Positions 1-13,200 of a stretch of 64,000 nucleotides of DNA are shown here, piece by piece; the stretch's first letter is position 1, and every line of letters begins with the position of its first letter. Made by a program: the position numbers and the translations under genes. The DNA is from Caenorhabditis elegans. Its lineage: Eukaryota; Nematoda; Chromadorea; Rhabditida; Rhabditidae. The DNA lies in contig NC_003284.9 of the NCBI RefSeq assembly GCF_000002985.6, positions 7,688,001 to 7,752,000 of the forward strand. The letters run 5' to 3'. The notes beneath the pieces were generated by a model, which saw nothing but the letters and a program-made list of their open reading frames with translations, had not been told where the DNA came from and ran no database searches.

Positions 1-851
1 TTCCCATTCCTTCTTGTAGGTGACCTTTGGAACTTGGAAGCGGGAAGCTCCAATTGGGGTCTCTCCCTTCTGGGAAGCATACTGGTTGGTTCCGCATTGC
101 ACGCGAAGAACATTTTCAGATCTCTGATCTGGAGCGATGTATCCTTGCTTCTTGTCCTTGGTGATATTCCAACGTGGCATACCGACAGCGGTCATTCCCT
201 TCTGTGTCTCAAACTTGTTGGTACCAGCTTGTTGAGAGAGGAAGGTGTTTCCTCCCTTGAGCTGCTCGAGAGTCCATCTCTTGCGTGGCTGTTGTTGTGT
301 GTCAGACCAATCCTAAAATTTAATAATAACGGTGAAATGTCAAACTGTTTGTCTTTCCAAGATGTTCACGTTTGGATGGTTTTCTCGGTTTTCTCAGTTT
401 CTTGGTGCCGCGAAAAATTATTTTTTTTTCTTTTGCAAAGACAACAAGAGATGGATTTGAAGTGGCTAGTCGGCTCAAAGACTTATTTTAGCAAATATTA
501 CATAACTTTTTAGTTCTAGGATCTTGACTCAACTAAAATAAGGTTGAACGCACCGTGAGAGTATAAAAAAACGTTTTCGCAGTGAAAATTTTGATTGCAG
601 GTTTATAGTTCACATTTCTTAATTACATGCAATTTTTATCTCACGCGAATTCAAATGGTAACAATAGTCAAAATAAGGATCGCTAGTGCTACTCTGCAGT
701 CATCAAAACTTCAGAATCAGTTTCTATAAAATAACTGATATTCATGTAAGAAAGACCAAAGACGCGAGAAGCACACGTTAAAGTTGTACGAATAAGTATG
801 CATAATTTTCAAATGAACAATGACAAAACAATATCTTACCTCCTCACCCAT
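1..851 (-). CDS. Calponin-like protein, N-terminal part (runs off left edge)
   Basis: Two exons are visible on the minus strand: 851-840, encoding MGEE and followed by a GTAAGA donor, and 312-1, entered through a TTTTAG acceptor and still open at the window edge. The 108 residues seen contain two calponin-type repeats of the form (L)xxQ(A/C)GTN(K/Q)...QKG(M/E)T, about residues 26-50 and 77-101. Such repeats bind F-actin and occur in UNC-87 and the CLIK proteins of nematode body-wall and pharyngeal muscle, so a sarcomeric actin-binding role is inferred. There is no calponin-homology domain before the repeats, as in the UNC-87/OV9M type. Codons are strongly biased to preferred worm codons, which fits an abundant muscle protein. 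It lies just downstream of kvs-1 on the same strand; I believe it is the locus C53C9.2, but the gene is incomplete here. Confidence 0.85.
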
Positions 852-1268
852 GTTGACGGAAAATGAAAATTGAAAACGGCGGTACGACTATGGAGTCAGA
901 CGACTGTCGAACTGACAGGTAGATGAGGAGCCGCCGGTGGTGGGTTGGGTCTAATAGTGTTTCACGACGTGGGCGGATACCTGTACGTGAGTCGATCTTT
1001 TGTAGAGAGACAGTGCGGATCGGAGAGATCGTCGCGACAGACAGTAGAGCCGCGCACTTTTGCTTGAAGAGCCCACAGGCAGATATTTTCTCTTTGTTTC
1101 TCCCATTTTCTATCCTTACAAAACCACCCACAATCGAAAACGATGAGCAAACCTGGGTGAAGATGAGAAATGGAAAAGAGAGAAAGGAAAAGATGCATAC
1201 ACCCCGCCAATTATCTTATCTCAACAATTTAAGTTTCTGCGTGGATTTTGCGTGGATTGGAAAACTGG
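852..1268. other. Interval between kvs-1 and the calponin-like gene
   Basis: The two genes are in tandem on the minus strand about 420 bases apart. The interval should hold the kvs-1 3' end and the calponin-like promoter. Overlapping open frames on both strands here have no family resemblance. I see no AATAAA close after the proposed kvs-1 stop at 1269, which weakens that terminal exon. Confidence 0.4.
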
Positions 1269-4200
1269 TTAAAGTTGAAAGGAGAAATGTAAAAATAGAA
1301 CTCTAGATTTTTTTTTCAGAAGAGTGAGGCGAAGCAGTCGGTACATAAGTTTATAGAAATCCTTATCGAACTGCTTCAGCGTGACCTTGAACTCTTCATC
1401 AGTTCTGAAATTTGAAAACTGGCAATCTATCTTCTGAAACAGCCCTTGTCAAATTATAATTTGAAAACTAAATCAATCCCGTTCTAATATCATCTGGTTA
1501 TCTCAAATTTAGTCCGTTCACCATTTCTTTTTGCTTTGTTACTTCTTTTGCTTTTTGCAATTCAAAAAATCTCATTCTCAAAAAGTTTCGGTAGCTCAAC
1601 TGCGGCGGCAAGACACAACGTGTAGGAGAGAGTAATCCCGGGAAAACTTCAAGTAGGTAACGGCTCAAAATCCATCTACACAACCAACTCGTTATCTTTT
1701 CTCCTTATTGTTTGCATTACAGCGAGGGGGAGCTCCCCTCTGGCGCACTGCTTGCTCTCTGCTTTTTGAATGTTTAACGCCGAAGAAAATAGGAGGACGG
1801 GGGAAGTAGACAGAGAGATTGGTTTTTTATGGATGTTGCAAGCAGGGGTGACTGACTGGATAAATTTTAAGTCACATGTTGTCATCTTTGATGCTTTGAG
1901 TCAATATGGGATATCCCAGTGTTTTTTTACTAAAGAGATGTGTTATGGAGTTTTATTTGTAGACAGCCAAGTTCAAATGCTCAGTAAATACATTTTGCTC
2001 AGGAAAACAATATTTTTGTCGCACATGTTCAAATCTAATTCTGGAAAATGTAACTCTGGGTGGTTTTTTGTTTAAATGAACTTAAAATAATTATAATGAT
2101 AACAATGAAAACATATTTAATACAAAAGTGTTTTTTTTAATATTTACAGCTAAAAAACACATTTCATTGTATACTTTGGTTGTTTCTAATGTGTTTTTAT
2201 TTTAATTTAGGTGTTTTAAAGCGAAATACTGCGATATGCATAGAACCAATGGTTAAATAAAGATTAGGTTTCAACAAAGCGAAAACAGTTTTGAAACTAA
2301 TTACGCAGTCTCATTTTGTAATTGAGTTCGTTTTGGAATACGGTGAGTTTATTAAAACGAATAATTAAAAATATTACACTCCCTTCAAATAACTTCTGTT
2401 CCAAAATTGTCATTGCATGAAAGAATGTTTAAAAACAACAGCTTTTTAATTAAGTTTTAAGTTAAAACTAAATTATTTTCGAATATTGTACAATATTTTT
2501 AATTGTTGTTCTTTTATCTATAATTCAATAATTCAATTGTTCTATAATTCAATAATTCATGTTCAGATTCAATTCCACACACAAAATCAATGAGTTTTAA
2601 TAACATATTATGTATCAAATTCTCAGGGTCAATGAATACAATTAAGATGGAGAGAAAAAAATTAGTACTTACTGGTGGTTTGAGAGATAACCGTCAAGTT
2701 CCGCATAGCGGCTGCATTTTAATTTCTTACACAGAGCCAAGGAGTAAATTATTTAAAGTTTTGAACAGAAATGCAAGTCATGAGAAAAATTCCAAAATGT
2801 TGGTATATGTTTTTTCTAAATAGAAAAATAATATTAAAATGTAAGTTAATATATTTGAAAAAAAAAATATCAATGTTAACAATTATATATATATATATAT
2901 ATTTGAAACCGCAGTTAAAATGGTATTTGTTTCTATTCTGCCACATCAATAGGTCGTTGGTTTGCAGATGAGAAGATGTTGGCATTCACACTGAAATTTT
3001 ATTGATTAGCAAACCCAATTGAACCGAAAAACATTGAAAAGTTTGAAAAACTGAATAGTATACCAAAAATTAAAATGGAAATAAAGCTCGACTAAGAAAT
3101 AAACAGAAAGATACCTTGAAATCATAATTATTAGATACTTACTGTTAATGTTTTATGTACATACCTCAATGTACAATGGCCATTGCAGAATGTAATAGCG
3201 TTAAAACTTAATTGAATTATGAAAAATGTTATCTCCATGAAAATTGAAGCCGGGAAAAACACAATTAAACTTTTAGCTTCAACGCAAATAAATCCCGCTC
3301 AGCCGTGAATGTGTAACGTGTAAGTAGGACGATATGGCTTTGGGAAATTGTTTGAAACAAAGCCAAGCCGTGCGGAAAAGAGTGAAAATGAACTATTCGA
3401 TAGAAAAACCGAGCAGACTGTGTGCTCGAAGCAAGAGAGACAGTGGAGGGTTAAATTGTGCACGGATAGGCAAAAAAGAAGAAGAAGACGATGAAAAGAA
3501 TAGCTCCATTGATTGTCACTTACGCTGATAGTTTCGATCGGGGAAATGTACAAACATTTTTATGATATTTAGGTATATACATTTTTACTCTTGTGTGTCA
3601 ATACTGAAAAGGGTTGAGATTCATTGTTTTGAACAGTTTATGTTCTGTGCGGGTTATTATTCTAACTAGATTAGTGAATTCTCACAGAGAAGAATTTAGT
3701 TACCAAATATAAAAATATAAAGCACAGTTACTCACTTTCCAGAAACTTTCATAAAGTTGTCAACGATGATAGTGATAGGAAGAGCAAGTACCAATACTCC
3801 ACTGATAATTGCTCCACTTGCAATCAGTTTTCCAGCTGAAATCAATGTTTAGAACATCTTTCAGTGAAAATTGAAAGAAATACTTACGAACTGTCACAGG
3901 AACATAATCTCCATATCCAACAGTTGTCATCGTGACGATTGCCCACCAAAAAGCAGCTGGAATCGAAGTGAACGGCGTGTCTTTTTCGTCTTTCTCGACG
4001 AAATATAAAAGTGTTGAGAAGAATACGACACCAGTTGACAGGACCATTCCCATCATTCCCAGCTGGCGAGCGGAACTTTTCAGTGTCAAAGCGAATGTTC
4101 GCATACCAGATGAGTATCTGGAAGATATTTCTATGTTTTTTCTTGCTTTTTTTCAGTACAAAATTTATCAAAGTGTTTGGGTTATCTACATTCCTAAAAT

Positions 4201-7200
4201 TACTGAAATATACAGATTACTTTTTTTAATTGCTGAAATTTAAAAGTTGGGAAAAACCAGTTATAGCTTTTTGTTCGTAGTTGGAATTAGTTTTCTTATG
4301 GTTGAATTATTTTCTTATTAAATTTTCTGATTTACCTTATTATTCCTATAGTTATTGTATATGTACAGTGCGCCCAATTTTTCAAAGGGCACTGCTCTAT
4401 TTTGAGGGTTTCTGATTTTTTTACTATGATTTTAAATCTAAAATTACATTTAATTGTATACTTTGACAATTATTATCTATTTTCACAGATTCGAAACAAA
4501 CGGAAACATGACTACTAGTTGAATTGCAATCATAAAGATTTGTACAGAGGTATTGGTACTCTATTTTCAGGACCACACGGATTATGTGCTCATATCTGAG
4601 CACCGATTGATTTTTTTTTCACGAACAGTTATTTATAATTAACATTATGCTCAAAAAACTGTGTTTCATGATTTTTTATTAAGAATACAGTTTCTCACAC
4701 ATACATATATCTTCAATTCTTTGAAAAACAAAATTCTAAACTAACCGACTGCTCTAGATTTACGGCAAACACTCACCTTCCAAGTTTCAAAATTCTCACA
4801 ACACGAAGCACACGGAGCACTCTAACAACTAATAATGCTCCTTTAATGTCACTCAGACTAGCGACATCAATTCCAAACAACGCCAACCCGAGTTCCAAAT
4901 AGAATGGAATAATAGCGATCATATCGACAATATTCATGATTCCCACCAAAAATTGGAATCTGCAATTTACCAATTATTAATCGTATATATTTTAAAATTG
5001 TAGATACCTATTTGGTGTAACTGCTAACCGTACGATGAATTCTACAGTAAACCAGATGATACACACTGTCTCCACATACCCAAAAATCGGATGTGGCTCC
5101 CATATAATGTTTTCGTTTTCCACTGAAAATTAAAAACTTCAGTTAAAAGTTAAAACTTTCTACACTTGATTATATTTTGGTTATTGACAATTGGCACAGT
5201 CCAAATAAACTTGCAATGACTTTTGTAATGAATCAGGTTGATAACAAATTTCACAGCAACGTAATCAGTTTCAAGCTTAGAAGTGGATAAAAATTAATTG
5301 AAATTGTTGTCGGGATCACATTTGCAAAACAAGAAACGTTTAAAATAAGAAAAACGCGCTCATGAAAAAATATGTCAAAGATCAAATGCCGCAAAATTAA
5401 CATTTCGAAATCATAAAAAAGAAAAAAACAAGAATCTTGTTCCATGAACATTTTGCATACTCATCAACGACGTAACATATAAGCACTCGATTAGATAATT
5501 TGAAAAAGGATACACATTATATGTATTTGTAAAATAACAAATAATAAACCACCTGATGAGTCAGTTCCGTTTTGATCGGCTGAAAGAAGTTTTCTAGTGG
5601 TTAAGTCTACCGAAATGTTTGATAAAAAGAATAGAAAATTGAAAAGGCAAAGACAACAGAAAACTACTAAAACTCACCGATACTCCAGTTGCTGATCCTC
5701 TCTGATTTTCCTCCTTTTTTATAGATAGGTACCTTAAAAGTTTGATTAAATTAAGAATTGCGCAATTTATGTGGCAGACCCGAAAGAACAGCATTTAATG
5801 AAATGGTTATTAAATCTAGGAACTGATGGATTTTGCATTTTTCTAATCACTTTAATTACATTTTACTAATTTTCTAATTGAGACGGGAAATTTTATGTAC
5901 ATTTATTCAGAATCAGTAACAAGTTATTTTCAAGGCCTAGATATGAAATCAGTATCAAAATATACATCCACATGTAAATGTATACCATAATGTTAGAAAT
6001 GAATGGTTAAAAACATTTTTTGGGAAATTAAATCTAATAAACTTAAGTCTCTAAATTCAATTAAACATATGTTTTATTATGGCTTAAAAAATTAAAATGG
6101 TGATTTAAAAAAAAAACTAAACCTTAAACAAAAAACTAAAACATTTTTTAAATTAAAAAACGGTAATTATTTAAAAAAATCACAATTATTTTTCTTCAGG
6201 AGCCGTCCCAGATTATGCGCAGTAATTTTCTTCCCCAATAATATTATTCCAATATTCCCCGGAAACATCCCATGACCCACCTGAAATTCGTGAATGGATC
6301 CCAAAACCAGTCCAATAACACTAATAAGAACAAAAGTGATGCTGCCAAAAGTAAACAAAGTCGAGAAAAGTGAGCCGTCCCCTTCGCAGAATTGATGAAT
6401 CCGTGAGCGCATTGAACGGTCGTGCAGTTCTATCTGCAGAATAAATTAGATGAATAAATTATTCAGAATTGATAAAAAGTAGACATAAACTTCTCACGTT
6501 TCCCATGATACTTTTTACTTACTTTTTTCTCTTTCGGGGCCACCAGTTCTTCTAGTGAAGGACTCCTGTAAAATCGAAAATTATAATTCATAAAAAAGTA
6601 AAGATGAGTGCACAATAAATCACGTCTATTATTCAAATAACTTGTGATTTCAACTTTAGTGAATATTATTATTTAAAAGCAAGGGAACACGGCTAATGGG
6701 TGTACATGTGGATGAGGAACGTAAAAACTTCAAAATGTAAAAATAAAATAAAAACTTGTGAAATTATGATTTGTGAGTAGGTAGGTAAAAACATCGTCAT
6801 TAACGTGATGCTCACTAAAACTTACTTTTCTTCTCTGACATTTTTCTTTTTGTTTGTTCTAAAATTATCTCTTTTTTCTCGATTCATTCTGTTCAAAACT
6901 GCTTCTCCCTGTTTTACAATCCTGAAACAAAATCAAAACTAACATATTGTATCCCCTCCAACAGCAGTTTGACATGAGCCCGTCGTTTATCTTCCAGTAG
7001 GCGAGTTCGGTGGCAAATTCTGTGGGGCATACATCAAGCGGTCTGTGTAGTTGGCCAGATATGTAGTATTTGAAGATCGAATCAAAAAGGACAGCCGACC
7101 TTTCCAAGTAGTACTCCTCTTGTGGCTGAAAATAGTAACACGGCTACTAATACTCAGCTAAATTATTTATAGATTTTGGAGAACCGGCACAAGGATAATT

Positions 7201-10200
7201 AGAATAAACTTTTATATAAGAAAAAAATGAATTAAAACTTTCACAGCAAAAGTTTAAAATATCAATTTCCAATTGATTACCTAAAAATTCTTTAACACCG
7301 TAAAAACATTTGGCAACACACTTCGCTCATTTTTTGAAAAGCAACTCCTAAAGTATTGTTTTGGGCGCTAATAAAATGTTCGGGTACGCTAAAGGTTTAG
7401 TTTCTTAAGGCTCGAGCCCCAACAAAAGCTTATTTCAGTAATTTTTTAGTGTCAGGCTTCTATGATAAAGGTGTAACAAAATAATTTTTTTTAAAATTGC
7501 ATTGAGGTTTACTCTAAAATTTAAAAGAAGCACTCCCTTTTCATAAAGGTACATTCCTCGTTGCACAGGTGAGATTTTCTGCCCTGAAGCTGAGTTAATA
7601 TCAATTTTGTGAATATATAATTCAAAATGTGAATGTGTTTCCCAAAAAAAATTTCAGGAGTTTAAAAAATCAGTATGGCATTTTGAGAACAAGGAAAAGG
7701 TTTGAAACTAATCCGATAGTGCTAAAAGAACGGAGTATCATAATAAAAAGTGAAAAAAATATTTTAAATTATAGATCTCACTTTTTTTCATTTAATATAA
7801 TATTTTTCTACAAATTATAATTTTTAACTATACAATGTTTTGGTTTTATATCAAATCATTGCAAAATTCAAACGTGCAACAGTTTTTTCCCAGTTTTGCC
7901 AATTTGGTAAAGTTTTGAAAAATTCGATTTTTGGAGTATCTTATGAAGATATAATGTATTTTCGCCTCATTTTTAAATTTTCAGACCCTACTGGTGCTTC
8001 ACCAACCATAAGAAACGCGTCACATGCTTGAAGTCTCTGCTCATGGTTTAATTGTGCAAACGCGGACAGTTTCTCGTCCGCCGATCTTGCAAAGATGCTG
8101 GATATCCTTATTCTGAATGATGTCCCTCCAACATTCAACTTGATCACAGTGTCGCCGGCCCCTGACACAAGGTCGGGCTTTACTTCATCTATCTCTGAAC
8201 GTCTCCCATTGTTGAGTCGGTGCACAATCTGGAAAAAGAGCATAAAAACCTCTGTCAAATGCGAGGGCGCACATGCTCTTTGTTTCCTAATCGAGTTGTG
8301 CGGCTTCTTCTCTTTTGTGAGGTCATACTCACATACACGCCACCTACACAAAAAATAAGGTTCATCTTTAGTTCTACTCTACTATTCTATTTCGTTGAGT
8401 CGAGGAAGGACCACTGATCTAGTAGCTCACCTCGTCACCATGATGGTTAGAGTTGCCAAAATTGTCACGAGATGCAGCATGTCCTTTCCTGGTGCTGGGA
8501 ATCACCATGGCAATTTGGTTGCTGAAATGAAAAAGAGGAAAATACAATTCTAGAAAAAAAAGAAGCAGAGTCTTAGTGTGTGAGAAAATCTTTTGTCGCA
8601 GTTTTACACTGGCATTGCCGTATCACCAACAACGCACTATAAAATCACCTGTCTTTGTCACTAGTACTTAATGCAACATAACGGCAGCTACGTGTATTGA
8701 TCATGAATATGAGAGCTCGGAAACTGAGAATTATGAATATATAGGCAAGTCTAATGATATTCCAAAGAAGAACTCGAGTCGTTGTTTTGACTTGGTTTCG
8801 TTCTTATTCTCCACGCGAGGGAGGAGCTTCCGGAAGTTTCAGCCCAAAATATCGAACTTAGTAGTGGAGTGTATTTTTATTTTCTACAAGACGCTTACAA
8901 ACAGGATGCTTACAAGATAGAGCATCTCCAAGACACAAAAAAGGATGGACACTTCTTCAAAAAAATGGGGAGAAACGAGAATGAAGAGAACCAAAAATCT
9001 CATGAGAATCATTCATTATAACTGAACTGAATGAAACTTTTTGGCTTATTCGTTGCCCCTTTTGAGAGAATATGTTTTCTCAGTGTCTCTAAATTATGAA
9101 TTCTAGTCCCGATTTCAGGTTCCTCATTCATCAATTCCATATATTTTTTCTATAACTAAACTGTTACGTAAATGGAAAGTAGACGAGGAAGCATATTCGA
9201 TCAAACATTTCTATCGTGGGAATTCGAAAAAATGCACTAAAAGTAGAATTATTGCGTTTGAAAAATCTGACAGAAAGCTCAAAAACCAAACAGTGAGGTT
9301 TTTACATTCAGCTTTAAAATTTCAGTACCTTTAAATATAGAAACAAATAATACAATTTATGTTAAAGAGCATATTTGTTGTTTAACAAAATTATTTGTGT
9401 GGTAGCTGAACGCCAAAAGGGTTTTAAGCTTTAAAAATGAATATGGAAATTCTTTTTGCATTTCGCATCCCAGGAAATCCAATTCTAACCTAAACATTAA
9501 AAAATTACAAAATCATACATGTTAACCATCACGAATATTAATTCAATTATAATATTTTGGGGTCCAGCAACTATAATACAGAAGTTACAAAAAACATTTT
9601 TTGGGAATTATTTTAAAAACACTTTCTTTTCATATGGTTTGTTAGTTTTTAATTTACAAAATATGCACGCTGCAAACTTTATCACCCTAGCATAATTAGA
9701 CTTTAACAATATGTTGTGCCAAAAAGTTGCGCGCCAGAACTGAAGCCTTAGTGCGAAGGAATATTGGATATTGGATTTCATACCTTGTAAGTAATCCGTT
9801 TAATGATCCAAATTCAGTGGCACTCTACTAAAAGTAAATCAGGTTAGCGAAAGAAATTTTTTGAAGGATATGTCTATGTTTCTTGAAATATTAATGGAAG
9901 TAAAGTGTAAAGCAAAGAGAAAGAATGCGAGTAATATCAGCTGCCGTAAAAAAGTATAAGTTTTCATTCGAATTTAATATTTCTGTCTGCCTAATCGGAG
10001 TGAGTACGTTGATTATAATTTTCCGACAGTGGAGAATTTTTGGGTTTGGAATATGACACATTTTTGGAAGATAAAGCATAAGAATACATTTTCTGGACAT
10101 GTGCAATGAATTGACACACTCCTGTCAAGACCAAAAAACTTATTCTTCAGAAGTCGACCGAGAAAGAATAGAAAAAAAGTTCTGACGGAGCATCGAATTT

Positions 10201-13200
10201 TCCAATGTCTAATGACCGACCGTCCCCAAAGAGTTGAAACTTGGACGCGCCTTGGAAAGGGCAAAAAACCTATAAAACTTGAGCCTTTAGTTTGCCGCCT
10301 ACGTTTTTATGCGATTTAGTATTTTATGGGATGCGTCTCTATCAAATCTACACAGTGGATCAATTCTGCACTTAATCTGAGTTGAACATTCCAAAGTATA
10401 TCTTTACACATTCACAAAGGAATCCAGAGAGTTTTATTCTTAATTTTTTTTAAATGCAATTGGTCAAAAATGAGGCTCCAATGTGCTTCCTGATTATTCT
10501 ATATTGCTTTTAATGATTTTTATTAAACTTAATTAAAAACAACTTAAAAAATTCGAAAGCAAACTAATCTCACGTTTTGATTTAACTACCTACTGATAAC
10601 CTTACACTACTTGTTGTCAAGCTAGCCGTACCTAATAAACATTTTATTGAATTCATCATTTGTATGACAAAGTGAACCGTAAAGCTTTCAAATGTTCACA
10701 AGTTATAAAAAATGATGTATTTTTGAATTTTTCAACTTGATCAGTCCTACTTTTATCAGAAAAAATTGTTTGCAAGTGGGGAAATTGTTAATATTTGTGT
10801 ACAATTGGATAAAATTATCACCCATTTCCCTCATTAACACCTTTTGATTTTTTCAACAAACTGAAAATTTAGAAATTAAAAAAATATCCCTGAGAAATTC
10901 ACTCAATTTTTGAAACGCAACTTTAAAAGTTCAAAAACTAAGTTACAAACCATTATAAAAGATGTGAGCTGCTTTGCAAAAGCTGAGGAAATCAGGCTTG
11001 TTATAGAAAAATTTATCTTAAAAGCAAAAATTATTTTTTGATGTTAAACTTTACATCTCTAACGAGCTGTCCTTTCAAACTTACACATCGCCAAACATAA
11101 GTAAAATTAAAACTTGGAATCAGTCAAGAAGAAAGAAAAGAATAAAAGTCTATAAACCAAAACTCTCTGTTGCTTTGAGTGTTCTTCTTTTTTGCCTCTA
11201 GTTGCGTCTAGCATCAGTCAGGTGGGATGAGTACAATTTTTGGCAGAGAAAGACGCTGTGTGTGTGCTGTGTGACAAATTCAGACTCAATGAGCAAATGA
11301 TTATTCAATTATCGGTGTGATGTTTTGTTTATTAGGATTTGAAGATATTTGAAGTTAAATCTGAGAACCAATAAACACTTACGTTTTTGAGGCAAACATG
11401 ACTGTAAGCTGATATTTCTTAGTTTTATAAAATATGACCTTGAAGTTCTCAAAGTGAAAGTTCTTGTGGTTTTTGTTGAGGGCTCACGAAGCGGGATTTA
11501 TGATTGAATGAGCGCGTCGAGACGAACCTTTTTAAGGAAAAAACGGATATCAAGAAAGGGGATGCGTTTATGTTGCCCCTGACTTTTCAACTCTTTTTCG
11601 CTAGTAATCGAGTTTGATAACCAGAAAAGCAGAATAACTGAGTCATCATGAAGAAGCATCATGAAGAAGCATCATGAACACTTCAATCCTTTTTATCCTT
11701 GGTTGTTTTTCTCCAAGATGCATCTCTTCATTTTTTTAATATTTATTTTTTTGATGCGAAATTTTCAAAAAAAATGATTGGCTGTCACGTGAGTTTATTG
11801 TCAGTAACTGTCCACTCAGTTTTATTACAAAGAGTTAAGAAGAACAGTTAAAAATAATCCAGAAAGTTCGAGAAAATGTGACTGAAAACGCAAAATCTTC
11901 AAATTATTTTCTCTTAATTTTTCTTACTGTTTCAAATCCCCGTTTGGACAGTCAAGAAGAAAATTAAAGGGGAAGCGGTTCTGAGAATAGGCTCTGCTCT
12001 TTTTCTACTAATAAAAAAAGAACAAGTGACAGTCCTTAAACTAAATCCTTTTGTAATTGAAATGAAAAGTCTAACGGAAAAATACCATAAAATAAAATAA
12101 AGAACATTTAAATTGCAGTGAGAAGATGTTTAAAATATCCAGAAAAGTTGTTCACATTGTGTTCTGTCTATGCTCTGAGAAGCGTCACTAATGAGGAACT
12201 ATTTTAGTTTTTGCAAACTACAAACGAAACAATTAGTTTTCTAAAAACTGCGATGCCTAAAACTGAGATCAATAGAAGAAAATGTACGTCTCGGCTCACC
12301 AGTGAATGCTACAAATGATGAAAATGAATTGTATTTCTATGATTTTTTTTGTAATTTTCTGACAAAATAACGTTTCAGAAATCACACAAAGTGAGGAGCA
12401 TAACAATACAGGTCAAATTTGATAAAATATTGAATAGTCTTGTTTTCGTGTCTATCGTATTAGATATAATCTCACAGAAAAGGATTATGGGTGTAAATTT
12501 CAATAAATTTATTGAAAATAATTTTAAGCTTCATGGAACGCGCGTTCCGTGTAGAAAAAAAATACGAGGATAATGAATATTAACAAAACAAAATTAATAA
12601 AATATAAATCGTTTTTTTTAATGTACAAACTGAACTTATGAAAAATGAAAACGCTAAAATACTTACTAATATGGTGTAGTGGATTTTGCCTCAAGACTGT
12701 CACTATCATACTTATTGAATTAAAAAAAAAACATTATGAGACACTCTAAAAATGATCGATTTTTGGAAATATTAAGTCAAAGTTGTTGGCATTTGCCAAA
12801 TTTTCCAAAAAAGTTTTTGAAAAAAATTAACACAAGACTTCACAATAAGTGAAGAAAAGTGATGTCCACTTTTACGAAAACTTTTTTGAGAAGTGTAACA
12901 ATGGTATTTAGCCATTCTATCACTACGATTGACGGATGTTTAACAGTACGTGTTGTATTTTTTAAATACAATTTTTAGTAAGGTTACATATGTGAAGCCA
13001 ATTTAGTTGTTGTAGACAGAACACGTTTGCTTACTGTTATGAAATATTAGGAAAAAACTGCTGTAAGCTAGTAGCTACTTAATTTTTTTTAATTCAAAAA
13101 ACACATGAAGATTTAAAGTTACCGGAATCGCTGATACATAGTTTCTATTAAGTGAGAATATTCAGAAAAGAATTGAAAATACGGCGGAGGAAGACAGAAA

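Larger units (their letters stand above)
1405..3735. other. Long 3' intron of kvs-1
   Basis: Apart from the possible 39-base exon at 2673-2711, this AT-rich stretch shows no convincing coding sequence. It contains a short AT dinucleotide run near 2884-2902 and several minus-strand AATAAA-like hexamers, so alternative kvs-1 3' ends could lie inside it. Confidence 0.4.

Noticed and set aside
4366..4603. Small hairpins CAGTGCGCCC/GGGCACTG and GTGCTC/GAGCAC in a kvs-1 intron
   Set aside because: Stems are short or bulged and can be expected by chance in AT-rich DNA.
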